64,000 nucleotides of DNA from Darksidea phi (Eukaryota > Ascomycota > Dothideomycetes > Pleosporales > Lentitheciaceae): positions 186,001-250,000 of the forward strand of contig JASJFT010000003.1 in assembly GCA_030770425.1 (NCBI GenBank). Direction: 5' to 3'. The notes below the pieces were generated by a model. That model was not told the origin of the DNA and searched no databases. It saw only the letters and a list, made by a program, of their open reading frames with translations. Below are positions 38,403 through 47,605 of this stretch, in pieces; within the stretch, counting starts at the first letter, position 1, and every line of letters starts with the position of its first letter. The position numbers and the translations under genes were made by a program.

Positions 38403-40009
38403 ATGGGCGCCGCATTATCCATACCATTTCTGGCCCTCCCGAGTGTCGGCACAGTGCGTATATTCTCGGCACCTCGCTATTTGATGAAGCGTTAACGTCT
38501 CTAGCTATGGGGTGTTGCCGCCTCGTGCTGTGGAGCGGCGACATGCAGCGCCGTCTGCAGTTCGTGTGGGAAGTGTGGAAACAGGTGCGCGATGTGCTTC
38601 AACATCGTGTGCGCTTAGCTGACGCCGTGCAGTATTGCTACTCGTATCGCCTACGCCCTCATCCTTCTCATCAACTCCATCGTCTCATGGATCATGCTCA
38701 CGGATTGGGCCATGAAGAAGCTGTCACACCTTACGCTCGACTACGTTGACATCAAATGCCATGGCGAGCAGTGCTACGGATACGTCGCGGTCCAGCGCAT
38801 CAACTTCGCGCTCGGCTTCTTCCACATCATCATGGCCATGATGCTCATTGGCGTTCGGAACTCGAAGGACGGCCGCGCGCCCATACAGAATGCCTTCTGG
38901 GGCCCTAAACTTGTCGCCTGGATCGGCATGGTCGTGCTCACCTTTTTCATCCCGAACTCGTTCTTCATTGTATGGGGCAACTACTTTGCTATGATCGGCG
39001 CGTGCCTCTTCCTGCTCATTGGTTTGATCTTGTTGGTCGACCTAGCGCACAACTGGGCCGAGTACTGCCAGGAGAAGATTGAGGTTACCGAGTCGCGTGT
39101 CTGGACTGGAATGCTGGTTGGATCTGCCTTGTTCATGTACCTGTCCTCATTCGCTATGACGATCGTTATGTACATCTACTTCGCAAAGAGCGGATGCGGC
39201 ATGAACCAGGCAGCGATCACGGTATATACCTCGAACACGTACGGAAAATCCATACTAATACTTTTTAGATCAACCTTCTCATGCTCCTCATCTCCTCGGT
39301 AATCTCCATCCACCCCGCAGTCCAGAACGTCAATCCCCGCGCCGGTCTCGCACAATCTGCTATTGTAGCAATCTACTGCACCTACCTCACCATGTCCGCC
39401 GTCGGCATGGAACCGGACGACCATCAATGCAACCCGCTGATTCGCGCTCGTGGCACCCGTAAAGCCACCATCATCATCGGCGCCATCGTCACCTTTGTAA
39501 CCGTTGCTTACACCACCACTCGTGCCGCAACCTACGGTCTCGCTCTCGGTGCACAAGGAAACTCTTACGGCAACGGATACACTCAGGTCGGCAGCGAAGA
39601 TTATGAGCACGGCCTTGTAACCCACCAACCCGAATCCCGTCGGGAGATGCGCCAAGCTGCCCTCCGTGCCGCCGTCGAAAGTGGCTCCCTTCCTGCCTCC
39701 GCACTCGACGACTCTGACAGTGACGACGAAGATGAGCCTTCCTCCAATAAGAATCCACGGGATGATGAACGCAACGCGACACAGTACAACTACTCCCTCT
39801 TCCACATCATCTTCTTCCTGAGTACAGCCTGGGTGGCTACGCTTCTCACTACTAATTTTGATGAGAAGGATATGCAGAATGATTTTGTGCCTGTGGGACG
39901 GACGTACTGGGCTAGTTGGGCGAAGATTATTAGTGCGTGGGTGTGCTATGGGATTTATACTTGGAGCTTGGTGGCGCCGCTTGTGTTGCCGGATCGGTTT
40001 GATTATTGA
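38403..40009 (+). CDS. tms1: TMS1/Serinc family multipass membrane protein
   Basis: Exons 38403-38453, 38505-38584, 38633-39221 and 39269-40009, with introns of 51, 48 and 47 nt, give 486 residues. The spliced product reads MGAALSIPFLALPSVGT, then LWGVAASCCGAATCSAVCSS with the Cys-rich block of the family, then NSIATRIAYALILLINSIVSWIML. About ten TM helices follow with DYVDIKCHGEQCYGYVAVQRINFALGFFH and the end VPVGRTYWASWAKIISAWVCYGIYTWSLVAP. Human relatives (SERINC) have been linked to serine lipid incorporation and scramblase activity; the fungal role is unclear. If the 48-nt second intron is retained, a stop follows at once. Confidence 0.93.
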
Positions 40010-40584
40010 GATTTTCTTTGGGAAAGAGAGGGAGGTTGGTATGGAGATTGCATGGGCTTGGTAGTTGGGAATTGAGAAGATCTAATAATGTACTGGTAGC
40101 ATGGTTTTTCTTTGTATTGTATTTGATATGAACGTTTGTAGGCTTGTTGCATGTGGTATATATTTCAGTTGCACCTTCGCTTTATAGATTTTGTCCCTGT
40201 GACACTGAAATATTTTTTGCACCGTTAGATCGACATGCTCCTTGGATTTAGGTGGTCCAGTCTGTGTAGCTTACTGGGAGCTATCAGGTCGGGTGATAGC
40301 AAGTCCATATATCGCCGTTGGACCCGCGCTGCGACGAACCATATCTTATCCGGCGGTGCTAAAGTGCCGATTTCCACAGCCGAGGGACGTGCCTCTACTC
40401 TTCTCTCCGCTGCACCCATCACGGACGGTCTTCGGCTCGGATTAGCTCGTTGATGGACAGCTTGAGTGCTCCCTGAGAGGTGTCGGGCTTCGTCCGATCA
40501 CATCTTCGACTCGTATTGAGAAATTCTAGGTACGCCAACACGTAGTAATGTACGTCTGCATGAGTATAGTCTGGAACTCCCCTT
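40010..40584. other. Convergent 3' spacer
   Basis: Between the TMS1 stop and the convergent RRG7-like stop. Nothing recognised. Confidence 0.35.
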
Positions 40585-41787
40585 TCATCCGTTCGAGTCG
40601 ACGTTTATAGCTACATTGACCTTATTCTTTGAGCCTTTGGGTCGACCGCGTGTTGGCTTTGCAGCGGGAGGTGGGTCGCTGATCTTTAGCTTGTTTGTGG
40701 ATGCGCCGCTTTTCTCGATTGACACGGTGGTGGTGCTAGGCTTCTTGGTCGTGGTTGCAGGGGTTCTGGCTTTCCTTTTTATCGAGGTGGTAGTCGTAGC
40801 CTTCTTAGTCGCCGATGCAGGAATTTTGGGCTTGTTTTTCGCGCCAAGGGGTCGTCCAATCGGGTTTGCTCCTTTCAGCCTTCGTGGGAGCTCTCGAGAG
40901 TCGTGGGAAAGGATGTCCATCAACTTGATAGTCTCCTGGTCCATGCTCTCTAGTTCAGGGAAGATGGGAGATCCCATCCACGTCAACTGTATGTCCTTCT
41001 TGGCCCCCGCAATGATGAACTTTTCCGGTTTCCGTTTCCGCCTCTTCCTCTTCCCGTTGATGATCTCCGGCAAGTCCTCATCTTCCTGATCCTCATTCCC
41101 ATTCAGCATAACCAACGGCGTGTACCGCACAGTAACACCCACGCCCTCCAATCCTCTCGCCTGCGCCGCCGCATTCCAGTGAAAAGCCTCAATAGTCCCA
41201 CCTTTTGAAACCTTGATGAATCCAAGCGGCCGCCGACTCATGCCTAGTCGTTCCATAACCCCCTTTGTCGCGTTCTGCGTTGTGACTAATAAACCCAATA
41301 CGTCCTTGTTCTTCCACCCTGCCGGTGTGCCCAGAAAAGAGCCCTCGAGCTCTCGGATATGCACAGGATTGCACCGAGAGCGCACAGATTTGCATTGCAC
41401 CACTACAGGTAGCGGTTCGCGCAGTGTAGGTAGCACCCAATGGCCTATGAGATCAATGCCGCGATCCGCCCGTCCTCCCGTTCGGAAAAGAGAGAAACCG
41501 AGGCGAAGAAGCGATTGCGAGACTGTGTATTCGTAGTGCGTGCCCACATAGACTGTACTGGTTTTGTCCATCTTTTTCCGGTCTGCGTACTCAAGGAAGG
41601 AGGGGAGCGAGTCGTGATTTGGGGAGCCCGGGGTAACGATGAGCTTCGGCACATCCATTGGAGCAGGTGAGGTGGTCGAGGTAGTGACTATGCGCCGTGG
41701 GATGAGGGTTTGCGGAGCGACTCGGGGGAGCCGCGGGAGGATCGATGGGAGTATTTGTTTGAGACATGGTGCACGGAGGAAACGCAT
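40585..41787 (-). CDS. RRG7-like mitochondrial protein with PD-(D/E)XK-type core and AT-hooks
   Basis: Intronless. I start at ATG 41787 rather than the longer frame because MRFLRAPCLKQILPSILPRLPRVAPQTLIPRR is a good mitochondrial presequence and the longer start is not ATG. This gives 400 residues. The core YVGTHYEYTVSQSLLRLGF (82-100), RADRGIDLIG (Asp112) and VVVQCKS (Lys133) has the Asp...Gln-x-Lys pattern of PD-(D/E)XK restriction-like folds and matches the yeast RRG7/DUF2034 family, needed for respiratory growth. The C-terminus is Lys-rich and carries two AT-hook-like motifs (GRPLGAKNK and RGRPKGSKNK), which fit binding of mitochondrial DNA. Nuclease activity is not shown. Confidence 0.8.
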   Translation of the reverse strand: MRFLRAPCLKQILPSILPRLPRVAPQTLIPRRIVTTSTTSPAPMDVPKLIVTPGSPNHDSLPSFLEYADRKKMDKTSTVYVGTHYEYTVSQSLLRLGFSLFRTGGRADRGIDLIGHWVLPTLREPLPVVVQCKSVRSRCNPVHIRELEGSFLGTPAGWKNKDVLGLLVTTQNATKGVMERLGMSRRPLGFIKVSKGGTIEAFHWNAAAQARGLEGVGVTVRYTPLVMLNGNEDQEDEDLPEIINGKRKRRKRKPEKFIIAGAKKDIQLTWMGSPIFPELESMDQETIKLMDILSHDSRELPRRLKGANPIGRPLGAKNKPKIPASATKKATTTTSIKRKARTPATTTKKPSTTTVSIEKSGASTNKLKISDPPPAAKPTRGRPKGSKNKVNVAINVDSNG

Positions 41788-42123
41788 TACGATACTGGAT
41801 GGACGTTGGAATGACGAGAAACCATATTTACAAGAAAAGAGCGACAAGAAGCAAACTGAAGTACGAAGATCATGAAAGACGTCGCGCGACAAAGGAAACT
41901 CGTCTGGTCGCGTAACTTTTTAGCCAAGCCAAGACCGGAAACGCGCTAATGGACAGCCCTACGGAGCTTCATTCCCCACCAAAGACCACGCCAATCTACA
42001 CCCTCGCCAGCACTGTGACTAATACATTGTGCAAAGGGCCTCGTTCTGGAGACTTCATAGTCCGGGACTTCCTCACAATACGACTCGCGCGACGACTCCT
42101 ACGCTCTCGAGCACAACCACAAC
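41788..42123. promoter_or_regulatory. Divergent promoter, RRG7-like and MED21
   Basis: 336 bases between divergent genes. No specific binding site claimed. Confidence 0.4.
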
Positions 42124-42649
42124 AATGGCCGACATACTCACACAAGTACAAGATGAATTAGACAGGGTAGCTACAACCCCCTTCCCCCTCGAATACACTA
42201 TAACAATCCAATGACAGCTCCTCCATCAAATGCAAGCCTCCCTTACCTATATAAAAACCCGCGCCCCACCCGGTGCCATTCCAGGCCAACCACTCCTCTC
42301 CACCTTTGCTGAGCAAGAAGCACAAGCCGCCTCGCAATCACAGCCTACATCGCAAAACACAACACAACCTTCCCAACCACAACCACTCGCACCCCCTAGC
42401 CAAGAGGAGTTTCAAAAGGACATCCGCGAGCTAAGTCGGGACCTGCTGTTGAAGGAGCAGCAGATCGAGGTGCTGATAGCGAGTCTGCCGGGCTTGAATT
42501 CGAGTGAAAAGGAGCAAGTGGAGAAGATGAAGGAGCTCGAGAGAGAATTGGAGGCGCTTGAGGGAGAGAGGGTAGAGGCGGCGAAGGAAAGGGAAATGCT
42601 GCTCAAGACGGTTGAAGAAAAGATTGGAAGTGTGAAAAGCATCGGGTGA
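42124..42649 (+). CDS. med21: Mediator subunit 21 (Srb7)
   Basis: Exons 42124-42165 and 42218-42649, with a 52-nt intron, encode 157 residues. The 14-codon first exon gives MADILTQVQDELDR and joins LLHQMQASLTYI, the conserved Med21 N-terminus. A Gln/Pro/Ser linker follows, then FQKDIRELSRDLLLKEQQIEVLIASLPGLNSSE and a Glu-rich coiled coil that pairs with Med7. Med21 is in the middle module of Mediator and is essential in yeast. The length and motif order fit the family well. Confidence 0.9.
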
Positions 42650-43499
42650 TGGAAGAAGAGTTAGGTGCGAAATGCGAGGAATGATACCCGTCAACTTGAG
42701 CATGGGGCTCGTTGGCAATCGAAACAAGAAGTTTAACAAAAGGGATATTTAAGTGCTAGTTGACCTCAGGATGCTCCACAATAGCCGAGATGCTAGGGCA
42801 TGTCTTCTTCACCTACCGGAACAGAGACATCGTCAACACTACCAATCCCTTTTACATATATACACCTCCTTCCTCCGTATACACCACCAAGCCGCCTCCA
42901 TGTCCCGTCCATGTCTCCTATCGGACTGCTTGTACTCTTTGTCAATTTGCATATCGATGCAAAAGCAATGTCAAAATAATACAACAACAGGCATGCACTA
43001 GTAGTTACCTACCCTCCTCTGGGGCGGACGATAGCAGCAACTCTGGGGTCGCTATGCCACCGACATACGCCCTTGTACTTATTCTGCAATATCATTTCAT
43101 TTCCCGACCTTCCTCGATGACCCAGGATAGCAATTTGGGGAGATAGTCGGCATATCCAACAAACGAGGCATGTTCTGAATTGGGGAAGGCTCAGTGCTCA
43201 TGACCACGATCTGATAGTGAATCGATACGCTGTGTATTTCCCAAGATTCATCGGCAAGCGAAACAAGAGAGCTGCCGAATATGGCACAATGCTATGAAAA
43301 CGCTTACGCCGCCATTTCGCGCGTCCGTTTGCTACTCAATGCAGTGAAGGCTCTCCAATGATTGTGAGAATCATCCTAAGTTAGGCCTCCACAACTCTTG
43401 GATACTTAGTAGCGGGAAGGAGGGTAGGAAACAGAGGTTCGTACTAGCTAGGTTGTACAAATATGAGACATTTTGAGCGCGATAACGGCAAAGGTGGTA
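42650..43499. other. Intergenic, about 850 bases
   Basis: No gene, RNA or repeat recognised. Confidence 0.35.
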
Positions 43500-43740
43500 T
43501 CGACTTTGCTTGATACCATATGTCAAAGCTATCAAAGCTGCCTACCAAGGGCATCGAGTTATCGTCACAGGACTCCGCCACACCTCATATTAAAGCTCAA
43601 CGTCTCCTAGCTGCAGAGCTTGAACCTGAGGGCATAAGCTCATCAATTGGCCAGCCAACTCACCTGATTTGCAGCCAATTGAGGACGTCCAAAAACACCA
43701 TAAAAGTATCTCGGGGGCCTAGGCTTTGAGGTCTCTTCAG
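43500..43740 (+). mobile_element. Tc1/mariner-type transposase relic
   Basis: In one frame the sequence reads NWPANSPDLQPIEDVQ near 43646-43695, a near-perfect match to the WPxxSPDLxPIE signature around the last catalytic acid of Tc1/mariner transposases. Just upstream, in another frame, QDSATPHIKAQ resembles the catalytic EDNAPxH block. Stops and frame changes show that it is dead, and the rest of the gene is missing or unrecognisable. Confidence 0.7.
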
Positions 43741-44220
43741 CTTTGAAGGCCACTAAACAGAGAGCTCAGAGGGAGATGAGCTTTGCATAGAGATTTGACA
43801 GTGTATCTAATGACGCTGCCCTTCGGGTTATGGGTATTGGCACCTATCTGAGACTTGCTGGGTTCTGTAGACTACATGGTGGCCACAACAACAACTTCAA
43901 GGCCTGGTACAATATCGAGCTGACGCGCGAGCCTGTTCGAATATTAGATGGCGAAAACCCTCGATTTGGCTGAGAAATGAAACAGTAAGCTATAGATTTG
44001 TAGGGTATGGCCGACTCGGTTGCGAATCATGCCCGATTCGGCTGGTCCGCCTTCTCACAAAATCTTAATTACCACTGCGTCGCGAGCCGATTTCCCCTCA
44101 CGTGATTTTTACGCCTTTCTTAAAAATATGGTCTCATGACGGGTTTCGTCTGGCCTTAATCTAATTGGCTGACACTTTTCGCGCCATAGCTCACTCATAT
44201 CTTCGGGCCACAGCATAGTC
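43741..44220. other. Intergenic
   Basis: May include further transposon flank. Nothing recognised. Confidence 0.3.
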
Positions 44221-44284
44221 TGCCGCGGTAGGCCCGTTTTCGCCGAGTGGCTTGCCGCGCTAGGCCCGTTTGCGCCGAGTGGCG
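44221..44284. repeat. Two tandem 32-bp units
   Basis: Units 44221-44252 and 44253-44284 both read tgccgcg.taggcccgttt and then .cgccgagtggc, differing at about three positions. They lie roughly 380 bases upstream of the caspase-like ATG and are GC-rich. Confidence 0.75.
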
Positions 44285-44535
44285 GTCCAGCGCAGCAGCG
44301 ACGGCACCGTCGACTCCAGCTGTAATGGTCCGCTTGACGCTTGAACGAAATGGCTCTCATGCTCTTGCGTATCCCGCCGCATCTGTTTTCCTCAGGCCCA
44401 TAAACTCAACGCACCTACCTTTTCCAAAGACGAACATGTCTCGCAACTACTTAAGGCGATGCCCTCTTTTTTGGAGGGGAGAATAAGCTCATTTGTTTCA
44501 TTACAACACAATTCTCCTACGGAGCACTCGACCTG

Positions 44536-44614
44536 CAATGGCAACACCTACTTAAGTGAGCTATGAGTTCCTTACGTATCTCAAAATTGTCACCAATTAC
44601 CTCTTTTCTTTTAG
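44536..44614 (+). promoter_or_regulatory. 5' leader of caspase-like gene with short uORF and likely leader intron
   Basis: An ATG at about 44537 is followed by a stop after five codons (MATPT). A gtgagc donor right after it and a strong ctcttttcttttag acceptor ending at 44614 make a plausible leader intron. The uORF could lower translation of the downstream gene. Confidence 0.4.
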
Positions 44615-44662
44615 GCTGCGACGGACACCTTGCACAATCCCATCATTCCAAGGGACCGTTCC

Positions 44663-45778
44663 ATGGGCCGGGACGCAGACGAAGCGACATTGCTGGCCCG
44701 GACCACAACCCCCCGAGGTCTGGTCCGCCATCCAATGACACCGCTTGAGCTTCTCAAGAAGCTTCTACGTGACACTATCCGCCATCCGCCACGTCGTGCT
44801 TACCATAATGTCTCGTGCCTATTCATCTGTTGGGAGGACGATACCATGGGTTGTGAATCGGAAATCAAAAGACTAGCAGACGTTTTCGGTGGGAAGTTCA
44901 AGTACAAGGTGGTGACTTGGAAAATTCCCACGAAATTTTCCGAACAAGACTTGTGTAAGATGATCCAGACCGTGGCAAGGTCTGCAATGGGAACAGATGA
45001 TCTTATGTTGATCTATTACGGTGGCCATGGCGGCTATGATGAAAACCAAAGGGCGGTTTGGAGCTGGTAGGTTTAAAGAGCTTCATTTGACTCCCATAAT
45101 TACTTTACTATACACGATACCGTACTGACTAAGTCCAAAAGCACCGAAAATGGACCAAATCTGGAATGGCACAGGATTCAGTATTGGGTCGAGCAGCAGG
45201 AGTGGAACACTGTCTTTATTTTGGACTGTTGCTACGCCGCTAGCGCTGCCAGAAGAGGCGGCTCGTTGGGGAGAAAGGAAATGATAGGTGCGTGCGGTTG
45301 GGAACATCGTACTGAATGTGGAGTGGAGAGCAAAACTTCGTACACGGCTATCCTAATCGAAGAGGTCCTAAAATTCCGCCATCCTTTTACCGTGTTGGAG
45401 CTCCACAGCAACATGATGAGGAGGAACGACGCGAAGAAGTTGGGCAGTACGCCTTTCTACTGCCTTCTGAGCAAGGACCACGACGGCCCCCGTACTCTGG
45501 GTACCTGGACACACCCAATTGGTACCGACCCCTTACCTATCGAAAACCGCAGAATGACTGGGTCTTCCTTTGACCATGATGAGAATAAAAAGAGACCAAT
45601 GAAGAAGCAGGAAAGGATTTGGTGGACCAGAGACTGGTCGCCAGGATGGGTTGAGGACTCTAACATCAGCGTAACGTATGATCGAAACGCAAGCAGTATT
45701 GTTTTCGGCATAGTAAGCTTTGCCTTGACCTTTGCAATTCTTAAAGTGGCATATACACGGCCAGGTAGCAAACTGTAA
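44663..45778 (+). CDS. Caspase-like peptidase (C14) with C-terminal TM segment
   Basis: Exons 44663-45066 and 45142-45778, with a 75-nt intron, give 346 residues. The fold is shown by VSCLFICWEDDTMGCESEI, LMLIYYGGHGGYD with the catalytic His at residue 122, and VFILDCCYAASA with the catalytic Cys at about 165. This is the pattern of fungal caspase/metacaspase-type C14 proteins of unknown substrate. A hydrophobic helix near the C-terminus (ASSIVFGIVSFALTFAILKVAY) predicts tail anchoring. The ATG at 44663 is used because the frame upstream has no better start. Other fungal members act in cell death or incompatibility systems, but nothing here shows that. Confidence 0.75.
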
Positions 45779-45927
45779 CGGGTACTAGATAGTATGAAAA
45801 GTGTCGAACGCCCTATAGTATCTTGAACGATGAATGGAAATGTGATCATAATATTTCGAAATCATGCCCACGAGTCGCTTAAGTATAACTAAAAAGCGAC
45901 GATTTTGCTTATATACTTAGTAAAGTT
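45779..45927. other. Spacer between caspase-like gene and repeat copy C
   Basis: No feature recognised. Confidence 0.3.
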
Positions 45928-46386
45928 AATAGTTGTTCTGATCGAGGAGCCCTGTCGACAATATCTCCCGCCTATAGCGTTGGGGGTGCTCTGCCGTGAT
46001 ATTCGAAAGGTTGAGAGCGCCATGTTCGAATACCAAGCTGTAGTCTAGTTCACTGTCCTACTAAAGGACCAGGTGAACGATCGTTGGCGAAGACATGATA
46101 TGGTAAGTTTGAGAAAGAGGTGAGGGAGCTAGCTGGGTATAAGAGATAGATGTAAGGAAGCTGGCTGAAGATAAGAGATGGATGTGAGTGGGATGCTGGT
46201 ATTATTGCAGGTAATTTTTATACCGTAGGCGGTAGTGTGGGTGTGCTAACTTATCGCTACCGCTATTGGTCTCTTAACGCTCTACGGTTCGGTAGTATAT
46301 GTTAATGCTTGTCGCATTAATATTCGATGTTCGATACATGACCTCATCGCTTACGATCGATAGTACTATATAGCTCTATTATCGTG
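45928..46386 (-). mobile_element. Inverted partial copy C of the TIR element, least mutated
   Basis: Reverse complement aligns by eye with the first 460 internal bases of copies A and B, starting just inside the terminal repeat and ending within the reading frame. Where A and B have TpA, C often has CpA, for example cagccagc against tagctagc near the start codon. This fits C having escaped some RIP. Its frame starts at the ATG complementary to 46094-46096 and still has stops, so it is not intact. Its outer end directly abuts the left end of copy B. Confidence 0.7.
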
Positions 46387-46505
46387 TATTTGGTTTGGAT
46401 TTGTATAGTAGGAGTCTGTTTATAAGGTCCGCACGAAATACAGTAGGAGTTTGTACATAGTAGAGGTACTGTACCTACACCTTATATACGATAATAGAGC
46501 TGTAG
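46387..46505 (+). repeat. Left terminal inverted repeat of copy B
   Basis: Pairs with 47487-47605 in inverse orientation with mostly transition differences. Confidence 0.75.
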
Positions 46506-47437
46506 AGCTATATACAGTACTATCGATCGTAAGTTACTAACGAGATAATATTTCAAATATAAAGGCGACGCGTAATAAGATATACTACCGAACTACAGAG
46601 CCTCGTTAGGAGACTAATACTTGTAGCGATAAGTTAGTGTACCTATACTACCGCCTATAGTATAAAATTACCTACGATAATACTGGTATCCCGCTTACTA
46701 TATTCATCTCTTATCCATAGCTGGCTTCCTTACTTCTTCCTTAAACTTACTATTAATATCTACTCACTATACTATATCTCTAGTAACGATCCTTCGCCTA
46801 GTCCTTCGGAATAACAAACTAGACCGTAATAAACTAGACTATAACCGGATATTTAAGTACGGCGCTCTAAACCTTTTAAATACCGTAGCGGAGAATCCTT
46901 AGTAGTATAAACGGGAGGTACTATCGATAGGACTTCTCGATAAAAATAACTATTAGTATAAAACTAACTATACGCTAGATGTATTTAGGGGAACGGGCGG
47001 TAGGAGGATCCTCGTATAGCTATTAGTAGTTATCTATAATATATTCCTATCTGAGGAACTATATAACGGGGATACATATTTTATTAAGAGGTAGTTATTA
47101 TATTTACGTAGCCTGGAGGAGAGGCTTATATAGGGAATCCGGTTAAGGATAGAGGGAAAGACCTTATTAGTGGGCTATTAAGGGAGCTAATACCTAACGT
47201 AGGAGATAGAGCCAGTATCCATAGTGGATACGATACGAACGATAGTGTAGGGGCGGAGGACTACGGGGATGCCTAGCTAGGGAGGGTAGGGGGTCCGGTG
47301 TTGTCGGCGCGTTTGACTGTCTACATATATTATTAGTAAATTAGGGCTATTATTGTCGTGTAGTTGCTGCCTGTTGCGTGAGATGTCGAAACATTAAAAC
47401 ACAATAAGGTGATTAGAATCACAAAAAACACAGCCAG

Positions 47438-47486
47438 CCCAGGAGCCAATGTGATGTCACGCTGGGTAGTGGCCCAAGCTCCTGGG
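47438..47486. repeat. Hairpin in copy B
   Basis: cccaggagc at 47438-47446 and gctcctggg at 47478-47486 form the same 9-bp stem as in copy A. The loop palindrome is changed to tgatgtca here. Confidence 0.7.
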
Positions 47487-47605
47487 GGAGGGCTATTATC
47501 GTGTATGAGGTGTAGGTATAGTATCTCTACTGTGTATAAACTCCTACTATGTTTCGTGCGGACCTCATAAAGAGACTCCCACTGTGTAAACCCAACCCAA
47601 ATATA
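47487..47605 (-). repeat. Right terminal inverted repeat of copy B
   Basis: Inverse of the left end, with the same acctc.taaagagactccc.ct block as the solo copies near 20.0 and 53.9 kb. Confidence 0.75.

Larger units (their letters stand above)
46387..47605 (+). mobile_element. TIR-type element, copy B, both ends present
   Basis: About 1.2 kb bounded by inverted repeats of roughly 115 bases, with ends reading tttggtttggattt on the left and the complement of tttgggttgggttt on the right, both next to TA. Internal sequence aligns with copy A: a 5' region, a damaged frame of about 200 codons and a 3' hairpin. A TA duplication would fit Tc1/mariner-like insertion, but no transposase is recognised inside. 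It is heavily TpA-enriched, so a non-autonomous or RIP-killed element is likely. Confidence 0.75.

Noticed and set aside
38585..38632. In-frame stop in TMS1
   Set aside because: It lies in a 48-nt intron with good donor, branch and acceptor; splicing restores the family sequence NSIATRIAYALILL.
41788..41892. Longer start for the RRG7-like gene
   Set aside because: The longer frame does not begin with ATG and would hide the mitochondrial presequence.
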